A model generated the notes under the pieces. That model was not told where the DNA came from and made no database searches. It saw nothing but the letters and a program-made list of their open reading frames with translations. Made by a program: the position numbers and the translations under genes. A stretch of 64,000 bases of DNA, taken from an uncultured Bacilli bacterium. Its GTDB lineage: Bacteria > Bacillota_I > Bacilli_A > RF39 > UBA660. The stretch lies in NCBI GenBank assembly GCA_910586295.1, contig CAJUGE010000018.1, positions 12,566 to 76,565 of the forward strand. Reading direction: 5' to 3'. Positions 35,094 to 44,697 of the stretch are shown here, piece after piece. Position 1 is the first letter of the stretch. Each line of letters starts with the position of its first letter.

Positions 35094-36362
35094 ATGAAAA
35101 AAATTAAAATAATTATATTTAGTATTGCAATAATGCTAGCATCAATAATAGAGTTGAATGCTGCGACCTTTAGTATGTCATCATCAACAAAACAAATATC
35201 ACCTAATGGAACATTTAGTATAAGTGTTGGAGGAGACTGTATAGGAAGAGTTAATCTATCAGTAACAAACGGAACCTTATCCACTAGCAGTGTATGGGTA
35301 GAACAAGGATACGCAACCGTAACTGTAACTGCTGGTTCAAGCGGTCAAGTAACAATAACTGCAACCCCTGAGACAGGTTTTTCAGATTCTGATGCTAACA
35401 TATATAATCCTGGATCAAGAAGTGTCACAGTAAAAATCGGAACATCATCTAATACAAGTACAAACAATCCATCTAGACCAAGTACTAACACTCCAACTGT
35501 ACAAAAATCAAACGACAACAACCTATCATCAATCACGATAGATAAAGGAGAAATAACTCCAAGTTTTAATTCCTCAGTGCAAGAATATACTATAAACTTA
35601 GGTCCAAACGAAAATGCTATAAAAATCTTAGCAACAACAGCGCACAACAAAGCCAAAGTTGATGGAATTGGTGAAAAAGCATTAAACCCAGGAAACAATA
35701 TAATAGAACTTACAGTAACCGCAGAAAATGGAAATCAAAAAAAATATACAATAAAAGTTTACGTTGATGAAAGTCCCCAAACATTCATAGAATACCAAAA
35801 AAAACAAATTGGAATAATTAGAAACTATGAAGGAGTAACAATTCCAGAAAACTTCATAAAATCAGAACACACAATAGAAGGAAAACAAATAATAATATTT
35901 AACAACGAAAAACTAGACATAATATATGGAATAGACGAGCAAAAAGAAAAGAATTTCTATCTATTTGATAAAGAACAAAACAAAATACTAAACAAACTAA
36001 TTCCGATTACAATAAACAACAAGACAATATACGTGACAGACGAAACCACAAAAATTAAAAATGCCAAATTAGAAAAAATAACTATAAATGAAATAGAAGT
36101 AAATTGTTATAAATTTGAAAAACAAAATTATTGCTTACTAAACACAATAAATAATGAAGGAAAAAACATAAAATATTTATATGAAAGTAGCGAAAACAGC
36201 ATACAAATATATCCAGAATTTCTTGGAACAAACACAAAAACAGGAACGATAGAAAACATAATGATATATGCTCTAAGCGCTTTCAGCATAATATTAATAA
36301 GTATAATAGTCTACTTATTAATAAAATTAAAAAAAGGTGAGCAGCATGAAAAAACTAAATAA
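35094..36362 (+). CDS. Membrane-anchored extracellular beta-sandwich protein (cadherin-like domain)
   Basis: The 422-residue protein has a signal peptide (KIKIIIFSIAIMLASIIEL) and a first all-beta domain (about 24-120, FSMSSSTKQISPNGTFSISV to NIYNPGSRSVTVKIG) that resembles Ig-like or cohesin-like sandwiches. After a Ser/Thr/Asn linker, residues about 140-225 match the cadherin-like beta-sandwich family (LSSITIDKGEITPSF ... AENGNQKKYTIKVYV). A further beta-rich domain precedes a C-terminal membrane helix (about 385-408) and a basic tail. It overlaps the dockerin-bearing peptidase gene by 17 bases, so it could be the anchor for that enzyme. Confidence 0.7.
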   Translation: MKKIKIIIFSIAIMLASIIELNAATFSMSSSTKQISPNGTFSISVGGDCIGRVNLSVTNGTLSTSSVWVEQGYATVTVTAGSSGQVTITATPETGFSDSDANIYNPGSRSVTVKIGTSSNTSTNNPSRPSTNTPTVQKSNDNNLSSITIDKGEITPSFNSSVQEYTINLGPNENAIKILATTAHNKAKVDGIGEKALNPGNNIIELTVTAENGNQKKYTIKVYVDESPQTFIEYQKKQIGIIRNYEGVTIPENFIKSEHTIEGKQIIIFNNEKLDIIYGIDEQKEKNFYLFDKEQNKILNKLIPITINNKTIYVTDETTKIKNAKLEKITINEIEVNCYKFEKQNYCLLNTINNEGKNIKYLYESSENSIQIYPEFLGTNTKTGTIENIMIYALSAFSIILISIIVYLLIKLKKGEQHEKTK

Positions 36363-39225
36363 AATACTAATACTATTACTATGCATGCTAATAACATCAA
36401 CAAACATAATAAGTAACGAAACAAAAGTTATCAATACAAGATCAAACGAAGAATTATTATCAACAGTCAATAAAAAAACGCTTAAAAACATAGTGATATT
36501 TATAGAATTTAACGACAGTGATACTTTAGTAACAAATCATTTAGATGACGAACAAAGTGTAAAAAATGCAGAAGTCATATTTAACAATGAAGAATTATTT
36601 GAAATGGAAACCAAATATGGCAAAATAAAAGTTCCATCATTTAAAAAATATTATGAAAGAGAAAGTTACGGAGACTTATCAATAACATCAGAAATATTTC
36701 CAAAAGAAAACGATAAAGTAGTATCATATAAAGACTCACATCCTATAGGCTATTATTTAAAACACAACGATAAAAACGCAATAGGATATACAACTAAAGA
36801 AGAATCACTAAAAAGAGAGACAGAACTAATAAATAATGCAACCAATTACATAGCTAGTATGGTAGGAGCATATGGAATAACAAGTGAAGAACTAGACACA
36901 AACAATGATAACAAAATAGATGCAATAACATATATAGTAGAAGTGCCAACAAGTTTGCCATCTTCAATCGCTTGGAATGACTTACTATGGTCTCATAAAT
37001 TAGATAATGATGGAGTAACTGCAACAATCTTAGGAAAAAGGGCATCATCATATACATTGATAAAAGCAGAAGATTATACACAAACAGCGGGATTATTTTC
37101 ATTAAATACTGGAACATATGGAACAATAATACATGAATTTGGACACACATTAGGTTTTATGGACTTATATAGATATGACTCATCGACTTCTAGACCAGTA
37201 GGATTTTATGACATAATGGGACAAACAATCGGATCAAATCCACAAAGTTTCTTAACGTACTACACTAGTGAATACATCAATAGCGCGGCATGGCATGCTC
37301 CATTACCAGTAATAACACAAAGTACAAACAATATAACTGTATACAAACCAAATTACGTAGATAGAACAGAACAACGAGCAATCAAAATCCAAAGAAACAC
37401 AACAGACAAAGAATTCTTTGTAGTGGAATACCATGACAAACTAAACACATATGAGTCACACTCAGCAGATGAAAGTGGAATAATAATATATAGAGTAAAT
37501 GAAAGCAATAAGTATCTAGGCGCAACAGACGGAAGCAACCAAGGAAAAAACGATCACGTATTTATATTTAGACCTAATGAAACAGGCTTAGGAGAAGGTT
37601 TAGGAGACTTGAGACAGGCCACTCTAAACATGAAAAGGCCTACATTTGGAAGTGATATAACCAATGATAAAACATTCAACAATAAATCAATATACTATAC
37701 AGACGGTTCAAATTCAGGGATAAAAATAGAAGTAACTAGCCAAACCGACAGTTCCATAACATTTAATGTAACATTTCCAAAAACTGAAGGAGAAGGAACA
37801 AAAGAAAAACCTTACATAATAAATGATGTAAATGAATTCCTTTACCACATGAGTTTAGACACAAAAAATAAATACTACAAAATAGTATCAGATTTAGACT
37901 TTAAAGACATAAAAGACTATCCAAAAATTGACTTTGACGGTAATTTAGATGGAAATAATAAAACAATAAAAAATGTAACAACAAATGGTTCAGGAATATT
38001 TAACAATATTAATATAAATAATTATCAAAGTCAAACCACAATAGAAAACTTAAACTTTGAAAACCTTAACATATATTCGAAAACAGGTAACTATTTAGGT
38101 GGACTTTCAACATCAGCAACAAATGTAATAATAAAAAATATAAGATTAAAAAGTGGAACAGTAAATAACGCTGGAACTTTAATGAACGACATAGCTTCAA
38201 CTGGTGGATTCATAGGAAACGTAGACAATACAACAATAATAGAAGATTGCTACACTAATCTAGATGTAACTGCTCCAAAAAATGTCGGTGGATTTATAGG
38301 AATCAACATGAATGCAAAAATAAAAAACAGTTTTAGTAATGGTAAAGTAACAGGAAAACAAAACACAGGAAGTTTTATAGGATTACAAGCAATAACCGAC
38401 AACACATATAACACACCCAACAATGTATACTACAATAAAAATAAAACAAAAAACTTACCAACAGTAGGTGGATATGTTAAATCATTTCACAACATAAATG
38501 CATTAAATGAAAATTCTTTAGACAAAGGAATAAGAAGTATAGAAACAAAAGAAGAAATAACAATAAACAAAAACTCTCTAATAGAATTTGTAGTGTCAAT
38601 AAATCCTAATGCGATACTTAGTTATAATGTAGCAATAGAAGATTCATCACTAGCAACATACGAAAACAATAAAATAGTTGGGCTAACACCTGGAACTACA
38701 CAAATCTATACAAACATAAAAGTAGGAACAAACGTTATGCAAATAACAACAAAACTAACTATAAAAGACATAGAAGGAGCACTAACAGAAAAAGAAGTTT
38801 TAGAATTGTTATCATTAACCAAAAAAGAAAACTATTTAATAGGATTTAATTTAGGAATGGAAGTACAAACATTCAAAAATAAAATACTATCTACTCCTAC
38901 AGTAACGCTAAAAAGTTTAATAAATGAAAAAGGAATAGAAATAAAAGATGGAATAATATCTACAGGAATGAAACTTTGTTTAAAAATAAATAACCAAGAC
39001 TACAATTACACAATCGTTATAAAAGGTGATGTAAATGGAGATGGAAAGATATATGCAACTGATTATGTAAAAGTAAAAAATCATATAATGGGAAAAAGTT
39101 ACATAACAGGAGCATACCTAGAAGCAGCAGACATAAATAATGATGGAAAAATATATGCTACAGACTATGTTTTAATAAAAAATCACATAATGGGAAAAAA
39201 GCCAATAGAGCAAAAAATAAAATAA
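36346..39225 (+). CDS. Secreted M6-like zinc metallopeptidase with C-terminal dockerin
   Basis: The start is ATG 36346 (MKKLNKILILLLCMLI) behind AAAAGGTG, not the GTG nine bases upstream; the product is 959 residues with a signal peptide. The M6-type catalytic domain contains IIHEFGHTLGFMDLYRYD (about 262-278; two His, Glu, and a distal Asp) and DIMGQ downstream. Then come GLUG-like repeats (GGFIGNV, GGFIGINM), an Ig-like domain, and a type I dockerin made of two calcium-loop repeats, GDVNGDGKIYATDYVKVKNH and ADINNDGKIYATDYVLIKNH. Dockerins bind cohesins, so this protease should attach to a partner, perhaps the product of the overlapping upstream gene. Confidence 0.88.
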   Translation: MKKLNKILILLLCMLITSTNIISNETKVINTRSNEELLSTVNKKTLKNIVIFIEFNDSDTLVTNHLDDEQSVKNAEVIFNNEELFEMETKYGKIKVPSFKKYYERESYGDLSITSEIFPKENDKVVSYKDSHPIGYYLKHNDKNAIGYTTKEESLKRETELINNATNYIASMVGAYGITSEELDTNNDNKIDAITYIVEVPTSLPSSIAWNDLLWSHKLDNDGVTATILGKRASSYTLIKAEDYTQTAGLFSLNTGTYGTIIHEFGHTLGFMDLYRYDSSTSRPVGFYDIMGQTIGSNPQSFLTYYTSEYINSAAWHAPLPVITQSTNNITVYKPNYVDRTEQRAIKIQRNTTDKEFFVVEYHDKLNTYESHSADESGIIIYRVNESNKYLGATDGSNQGKNDHVFIFRPNETGLGEGLGDLRQATLNMKRPTFGSDITNDKTFNNKSIYYTDGSNSGIKIEVTSQTDSSITFNVTFPKTEGEGTKEKPYIINDVNEFLYHMSLDTKNKYYKIVSDLDFKDIKDYPKIDFDGNLDGNNKTIKNVTTNGSGIFNNININNYQSQTTIENLNFENLNIYSKTGNYLGGLSTSATNVIIKNIRLKSGTVNNAGTLMNDIASTGGFIGNVDNTTIIEDCYTNLDVTAPKNVGGFIGINMNAKIKNSFSNGKVTGKQNTGSFIGLQAITDNTYNTPNNVYYNKNKTKNLPTVGGYVKSFHNINALNENSLDKGIRSIETKEEITINKNSLIEFVVSINPNAILSYNVAIEDSSLATYENNKIVGLTPGTTQIYTNIKVGTNVMQITTKLTIKDIEGALTEKEVLELLSLTKKENYLIGFNLGMEVQTFKNKILSTPTVTLKSLINEKGIEIKDGIISTGMKLCLKINNQDYNYTIVIKGDVNGDGKIYATDYVKVKNHIMGKSYITGAYLEAADINNDGKIYATDYVLIKNHIMGKKPIEQKIK

Positions 39226-39276
39226 AGGAATGCAATGAAAGAAAAATATAGACAAAATTCATACAACAGATGTTTT

Positions 39277-39306
39277 GAAAGTGTTATAAATTGCACTTTC
39301 TTTTTG
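39277..39306 (+). terminator. Rho-independent terminator after the M6 peptidase gene
   Basis: GAAAGTG (39277-39283) pairs with CACTTTC (39294-39300), followed by T5. A TATAAT at 39320-39325 is the likely -10 of the next gene. Confidence 0.8.
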
Positions 39307-39353
39307 TTGTTAGTTAATGTATAATTATTCTTGGATAGTGAGGAGAATGATTT

Positions 39354-40097
39354 ATGAAATGTGAAAAGTGTGGTACTCCATTTAAGAATGGAGAAAAGTT
39401 TTGTTCTAAATGTGGAGGAGTTTTGGAAGTTAAGGAAGAATCTAAAATAAAAGAGAATTTTGGAGATGTTTTTATTAGTGTTTTTAAATTTATTTTACAA
39501 GTTTTAATAAAACCTATTGATGCGATTAAAGAAAACAAAGATAATATGTCTAATCCTATATTTGCTTCGATTTTGTCTGTTTTTGTATCTTTAGTTATGG
39601 TAATATCTAATTTTATTGTAAATATTTTTGATGTTATTGTTGTTAAGGAATATACTTTTGGAAAAGGTTATGAGACTTCTTGGCAATTATCTAGAATAGG
39701 TAATTTGAATTTCTTAGAGTTAATTTTTAAAAATTTCTTTATATATGCTCTTATAATAATAGTAATAGCGGGAGTTTTCTATTTATCAAGTCTAGTTATA
39801 AAGAAAGAGATAAACTTCTTTAAATCATTGACTATATCTGCTTCTAGTATAATTCCATTTGTGCTTACAACATTTATATTAACACCTATTTTGACTATAA
39901 TTTGGTCACATTTTGTAGTTGTTAGTCTACTTGGAATAGTATACTCAATAGCACTTTTACTAGGGTTATATAACGAAGAATTAAAACTTCAAGGTAATTT
40001 AAAAACTTATTATTACTCAGTAAATGTTGGAATATTGACAATTATTCTATACATTTCTTTAGTATCATTATTTGAAACGGCTCTTATGGCATTATAA
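39354..40097 (+). CDS. Zinc-ribbon membrane protein (Yip1-like topology)
   Basis: The 247-residue protein begins MKCEKCGTPFKNGEKFCSKC, a double-CxxC zinc ribbon, followed by a linker and five hydrophobic segments (about 68-92, 120-147, 160-185, 190-208 and 225-244). The topology resembles Yip1/DUF1282-type proteins with an added zinc ribbon. Such zinc_ribbon_2 proteins are common in gut Firmicutes and their roles are unknown. The start follows GAGGAG. Confidence 0.65.
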   Translation: MKCEKCGTPFKNGEKFCSKCGGVLEVKEESKIKENFGDVFISVFKFILQVLIKPIDAIKENKDNMSNPIFASILSVFVSLVMVISNFIVNIFDVIVVKEYTFGKGYETSWQLSRIGNLNFLELIFKNFFIYALIIIVIAGVFYLSSLVIKKEINFFKSLTISASSIIPFVLTTFILTPILTIIWSHFVVVSLLGIVYSIALLLGLYNEELKLQGNLKTYYYSVNVGILTIILYISLVSLFETALMAL

Positions 40098-40124
40098 AGA
40101 ATAAAAGTTTAGGAGGGGTATAAT

Positions 40125-42179
40125 GTGAGATGTCCTTATTGTAATAGCGAGTTAAGTAATGATTATTGTCCAAAGTGTGGTAAGAAAGTATATGCTCCAG
40201 GAAACCCTACACTAGAGACAGTAACTATTAAGAAAAAGAAAAGTGCAGTTGGTTCATTTATTATAATGATTTTGCTTTTAGGAATATTTGCAAGTGTTCT
40301 CTTTTATACTATGGATACTTTGAATAAAGAAGTAACAGGTGAAAAAAATATATATGAAAATAAAGAAATGGTAAGCGTTCTTAGTGAATATGGTGTTCCT
40401 AAATATTTGAGTGGTAATATAACTAAAGAGAAAGTTAATGGAGTTTCATCAGTTTATACTGTTCTAGCTAGTTTAAGTAATTTGTATAATTTTGAAAATC
40501 CTAAGAATGAATTTAATATATCCAGTTTTAAAAGCGAAGGTATTACTCACTATAGAATGGAACAACTATATAATGGTATAAAAGTTTATGGACATGAATT
40601 AGTTATGAGTGTTAATGAATATGGAGAGGTTCTTAGCATTACAGGAGACTATGTTCCAATTAAGAAATTATCTAATTATTCTACATTAAAAGAAAATGAA
40701 ATATCTGATATAGTAAAGGAACATGCTAAAGAAAATACCACTATTTTAAGTAGAGAAAGAATAATAATACTTGATGGTAATGATGGATTGGTTGCTTATT
40801 TAGTCTATGCTTATAATGACAGTTGCATTTTTGAATATGTTGTTAATGCTAGTAGTGGAGAAATCATAAATGTTGATAGTGACATAGTTTATAATATAAA
40901 TTATAAATATAGTGGTAGTGGCTTAAAAACAAACGAATCTATTAATCTAGAAGAATATCAAGATGTACTTCTAGATAAAGTTAGATATAAGTTTATAGAT
41001 AATTCTAGAAACATAGAAATAATAGATGGAAGTAAATTAAACACTCTTTATTCTAATAACAGTCAACCAATAATTGGAGATATGCAAAGTGGTGAGATTT
41101 CAATTAATAATGATGAAAAACTAACTACTTCTTCTGTAAATGCTATGAATGTTTTATCTCAAGTTTATGATTATTATTATAATTCTTTAGGTAGAAAGTC
41201 TTATGATGGTAATGGAAGTAAAATTTCTTTATTTGTTCATGCTAACAGCAATAGCGATACAGTAGAGGCTCATTATAATAGACTTACTAATCAAATATTT
41301 TTAGGTTTATATAATGAAGAAAGTCTTAGTGATATTAAAAGCTTAGTTGCTCATGAATTTACTCATGCAGTTATTAGTAATTCTTCTAAGTTAGGAGAAA
41401 ATTTAGATAACATCTATAATAATGTTAGTGAGAATCAAAGTGGGGCATTAAATGAAGCATATAGTGATATTTTAGGACTTATTATAGAAAGTAAAAGTTT
41501 TGTTCTTGGACAAGATTCTGTGATAGAGAATTATATTGGAAGGGATTTGTCTAATCCTAGTAAATATGATAAACCGTCAAAAGTTAATGGAGATAATTAT
41601 TATCCTAGTTTAAATGGCAAATCAGTATTAAAGTATTTAGAAGATAATAATATGGAAAGTTTGTATGAATTTGATAATGGTGGAGTTCATATTAATAGTA
41701 CCGTTGTAGGACATGCTGCTTATTTAGGTTTTAAAAATAACGCTTATGATAGTCGTGAGGAAATGGCTAGAGTTTGGTATAATTCACTTTTAATGCTAAC
41801 ACCTACATCTGATTATGAAGATTGTGCTTTGGCGGTCATAAAAACAGCAGAGAATTTAGGACTTAATGAGAAAAGTATAGAGATTATTAAAAATGCATTT
41901 ATAGAAACAAATGTGTTAAGTGGTGGTACTCATAAATTAAGCGGTACAGTAATGTATGATGGAGAAGTTTTATCTAATGTTAAAATAAGTGTTACACTTG
42001 TTAATGAAACTGATACTAAATTTGTTAAAGGTAGTAATAAAGAAGGTGTTTTTGAGTTTACTGACCTAAAAGAAGGTACTTATGATTTAATATTTAGTAG
42101 AGATGGTTATGAAGATGTTACCAAAAGAGTTATATTAAATAAAGATTATGATATGACTGTAGAATTGGTAAAAAAGTAG
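40125..42179 (+). CDS. Zinc-ribbon, membrane-anchored M4 (thermolysin-like) metallopeptidase
   Basis: The 684-residue protein starts at GTG 40125 (an overlapping ATG leads straight to a stop) behind AGGAGGGG. Order: zinc ribbon RCPYCNSELSNDYCPKC (1-17), membrane helix (about 42-63), FTP/PepSY-type propeptide region (about 95-255), thermolysin-type catalytic domain with VAHEFTHAVI (about 408-417) and NEAYSDILG (about 443), a later His in HINSTVVGHAAYL, and a C-terminal carboxypeptidase-regulatory-like domain (SGTVMYDGEVLSNVKISV). The zinc ribbon would be cytosolic and the protease outside, an unusual architecture. Confidence 0.85.
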   Translation: MRCPYCNSELSNDYCPKCGKKVYAPGNPTLETVTIKKKKSAVGSFIIMILLLGIFASVLFYTMDTLNKEVTGEKNIYENKEMVSVLSEYGVPKYLSGNITKEKVNGVSSVYTVLASLSNLYNFENPKNEFNISSFKSEGITHYRMEQLYNGIKVYGHELVMSVNEYGEVLSITGDYVPIKKLSNYSTLKENEISDIVKEHAKENTTILSRERIIILDGNDGLVAYLVYAYNDSCIFEYVVNASSGEIINVDSDIVYNINYKYSGSGLKTNESINLEEYQDVLLDKVRYKFIDNSRNIEIIDGSKLNTLYSNNSQPIIGDMQSGEISINNDEKLTTSSVNAMNVLSQVYDYYYNSLGRKSYDGNGSKISLFVHANSNSDTVEAHYNRLTNQIFLGLYNEESLSDIKSLVAHEFTHAVISNSSKLGENLDNIYNNVSENQSGALNEAYSDILGLIIESKSFVLGQDSVIENYIGRDLSNPSKYDKPSKVNGDNYYPSLNGKSVLKYLEDNNMESLYEFDNGGVHINSTVVGHAAYLGFKNNAYDSREEMARVWYNSLLMLTPTSDYEDCALAVIKTAENLGLNEKSIEIIKNAFIETNVLSGGTHKLSGTVMYDGEVLSNVKISVTLVNETDTKFVKGSNKEGVFEFTDLKEGTYDLIFSRDGYEDVTKRVILNKDYDMTVELVKK

Positions 42180-42373
42180 TTTGGTTTTTGGGGAGTTTTT
42201 AAGAGAAGAAAAGTTAAAGATTTAATATGTAGTAATAGATTTGTATTATTAGTGAATTGTTAGCTAAAGATGTGAGTGAATATAGTGGTAAAGATAAAGT
42301 TCTTGCTGAATATTTATTAAAATAGTTATACTAAAATGAGTAATACTAACATATATATTTGATAGGTGAAGAT

Positions 42374-43198
42374 ATGAAAAGATACTTTGAATATATAGGA
42401 CTTTTAGTAATTACTTGTTTTAGTTTTTATTATACTGAGAAAGTTACAAAAATTATGAATAGTAAAGATCCAATTATGGTTAATATTGAAGAGTATAAAG
42501 AAGTTTCTTACGTGCCTTGTAGAGAAGGATATAAAACTACTGGTGGTGTTGTTTTGGGGGTTAATGGTAAAATAGTAGATACTACTAAAAGTTATTCTAA
42601 TATGCAAGGTTATGGATATCAAGAAGATTTAATGGTATTTGAAGAAGTAGAATGCAATGTAAATTTAGATAATTCTAAAGATAGTTATATCATTAAAGCC
42701 AATGAAGCTACAGGTAGTGTTAGTTTATTTGTTAATGTTATAGATGGAACTTATCTTAAAGATATTGTTAGTATTAGCAAATATAAAGGTGTTAAAATTA
42801 ATTTTATTGTTACTGGTAGTGTACTTGAGACTTATAAAGATTATATGAAAGAAATTTATAATGATGGGTTCGATATTGTTTATGGTGGAGTAGAAGAGAA
42901 TGACTTTAAGAAATATTTAAGTGTTATGAAAGAGTTTCAAGCGAGTGAGAGAAGATTTTGTGTTAATCTTGGTATAAAAGATAATCTTGATATGTGTATG
43001 AAATCTAAGATTAATACTATTAAACCAGAGTTTATTTACTCTTTTGATATGTTTCTTAACACTAAGAAGACTTTAAGTAAAGGGAATTTTTATGTATATA
43101 AAGAAAATGATAAGATTAAGGAAGAATTAAGTCCAATTATTAATTATATTACTGGAAAACAAATAAAAATTGTTAGTATTTCTGAGTTGCTTAACTAA
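42374..43198 (+). CDS. Membrane-anchored protein with polysaccharide-deacetylase-like fold
   Basis: ATG 42374 (MKRYFEYIGLLVITCF) follows ATAGGTGAAG and is preferred over TTG 42359; the product is 274 residues with one N-terminal membrane helix. After a beta-rich region with PCREGYKTTGG, the second half (SVSLFVNVIDGTYLKDIVSI, then VKINFIVTGSVLETY and GFDIVYGGVEEND) follows the strand-helix order of NodB-type deacetylases but lacks the usual metal-binding Asp-Asp and His pairs. It is probably a non-catalytic relative. The assignment is tentative. Confidence 0.4.
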   Translation: MKRYFEYIGLLVITCFSFYYTEKVTKIMNSKDPIMVNIEEYKEVSYVPCREGYKTTGGVVLGVNGKIVDTTKSYSNMQGYGYQEDLMVFEEVECNVNLDNSKDSYIIKANEATGSVSLFVNVIDGTYLKDIVSISKYKGVKINFIVTGSVLETYKDYMKEIYNDGFDIVYGGVEENDFKKYLSVMKEFQASERRFCVNLGIKDNLDMCMKSKINTIKPEFIYSFDMFLNTKKTLSKGNFYVYKENDKIKEELSPIINYITGKQIKIVSISELLN

Positions 43199-43222
43199 TA
43201 GTACAAAATAAATAACAAATTT

Positions 43223-43246
43223 AGTCAAATGTGTTGACTTTTTTTG
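43223..43246 (+). terminator. Terminator sharing bases with the next promoter
   Basis: AGTCAA (43223-43228) pairs with TTGACT (43234-43239), loop of 5, then T7. The right arm doubles as the -35 box of the following promoter. Confidence 0.75.
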
Positions 43247-43262
43247 TGTTTAGGGGTATAAT
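43234..43262 (+). promoter_or_regulatory. Promoter of the 43296-46755 operon
   Basis: The -35 TTGACT (43234-43239) and a perfect -10 TATAAT (43257-43262) are 17 bases apart. The gene start follows 33 bases downstream behind AAGGGGGAA. Confidence 0.78.
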
Positions 43263-43295
43263 CAAAAGCAAATATTCAATGAAGGGGGAATTTAT

Positions 43296-44678
43296 ATGAA
43301 TATTAGTTTTATAGATTATAATAAAAAAGTAGAAAATTTAGAAAAGAAGAGAGCTAAATATAAGCAAAAGATAGAAGATATACTTAATTCTTATGAAGAG
43401 AGACCATCAAATCTAGATGAATTAGAAGAAAGAGATAAGGCTTTATATGAAAAGTACATTGAAGTTATTCGTAAGTATGAAAAAAGCAAGACAGTTGCTC
43501 AAGAAAAAGCTAGAGCAATGGCAGAGGCTGGAAAATTTCCATTATCTAGATCTAAAAAGATAGCACTTGGTTTAGCTGCTGCACTTATTGTTGGTGGTGG
43601 AGGATATGCTTATCTTAATTCTAATCAACTTAATCTTGGACAATCTAATGATAAGAATGATACTCCTGCAAATAATACAGATTCTTTAGGTCAACCTCAA
43701 AATGACACTATGATTTCAAATAATAATCAAAATCCTAATATTGATGAACCTAGCTTAGATGATTCAACTTCTAGTGAAGTTGAATATGTGGATGGTCAAA
43801 CTCCTAGTGTAAGTGACAATAATGAAACTACTAATGGAGAAACAAATGATGAACCACAGTTACCAAATAGTTATAATGAGCCAACTGAAAAGGTAGAATC
43901 ATTATACGAGACAGTACTTACCGACATAAATGATGAAGAACAAGTTTATGCTAGAGCTAAATACATAAAAGAAAATTATTATGATGTTTATTTACCACAA
44001 CAATATGTAACTATTGAAGAAGTAGAAGAACAAATAAGACAAGTTGGTGCTGGTATTTGTAAAAGTGTAAGTGTAAATGATGCTACTTTTGCTATTAATA
44101 CTATAAATAACTTAATGTTTAGAGAAATGGGAGATGCAGTTGATAGACTTAACAATGTAGAGTCTAGAGGTGAAACTCCAGGAACGTTAGATTTAGGGTT
44201 GTTTTGTGTAGATGGTACTAAAGGACAAATGCTTTTACACCAATTATCTGAACTTAGAACTGCTATGATACAAGGCGCTGGTAGAACTGATATAAGTGAT
44301 TTACAAGTAGAATATGCAGAGTTGTTCTTAAGCTCTCTATTATTACAAGGTTACTCTTCAACCGATATAAATTCACTTGAGACAGGTGGTATGAAGTATC
44401 TTGCAAGTATTGCTTTTCAAAATGCTGCTCCTTTGTGTGGAGAAGCAAAAAAATTAATGATTTATGATCCAATAAGATGCGTGAAACGTTCATTTTATGA
44501 TATTACTAATGAGTTTAATTATACTCTTTGTACAGTTAATATGATAGATGAAAATGGTGAGTTAACTGAAGATGTAGAAGATTTAAATATAATGGGAAGT
44601 TTTCTTGTAGAAATGGTATCAAATAATTATACTAAGAAAGCTATGTTTGATGAAAACTTTGGTAGAACTTTAAAATAA
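43296..44678 (+). CDS. Unrecognised single-pass membrane protein
   Basis: The family is not recognised. The 460-residue protein has an N-terminal cytosolic coiled coil (about 8-85, ending KARAMAEAGKFP), a membrane helix (KIALGLAAALIVGGGGYAYL, about 88-107), a long Asn/Asp/Ser/Pro-rich linker (about 108-205), and a helical extracellular domain (about 210-460) with four Cys. It lies 19 bases before the CPNGG-repeat protein, so they are likely co-expressed envelope proteins. Confidence 0.55.
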   Translation: MNISFIDYNKKVENLEKKRAKYKQKIEDILNSYEERPSNLDELEERDKALYEKYIEVIRKYEKSKTVAQEKARAMAEAGKFPLSRSKKIALGLAAALIVGGGGYAYLNSNQLNLGQSNDKNDTPANNTDSLGQPQNDTMISNNNQNPNIDEPSLDDSTSSEVEYVDGQTPSVSDNNETTNGETNDEPQLPNSYNEPTEKVESLYETVLTDINDEEQVYARAKYIKENYYDVYLPQQYVTIEEVEEQIRQVGAGICKSVSVNDATFAINTINNLMFREMGDAVDRLNNVESRGETPGTLDLGLFCVDGTKGQMLLHQLSELRTAMIQGAGRTDISDLQVEYAELFLSSLLLQGYSSTDINSLETGGMKYLASIAFQNAAPLCGEAKKLMIYDPIRCVKRSFYDITNEFNYTLCTVNMIDENGELTEDVEDLNIMGSFLVEMVSNNYTKKAMFDENFGRTLK

Positions 44679-44697
44679 TTAGTGAGGGGGAATAGAA

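Noticed and set aside
42254..42325. Short frame ELLAKDVSEYSGKDKVLAEYLLK in the gap after the M4 protease
   Set aside because: It could be the end of a lost gene, but it is too short to assign and has no start or binding site.
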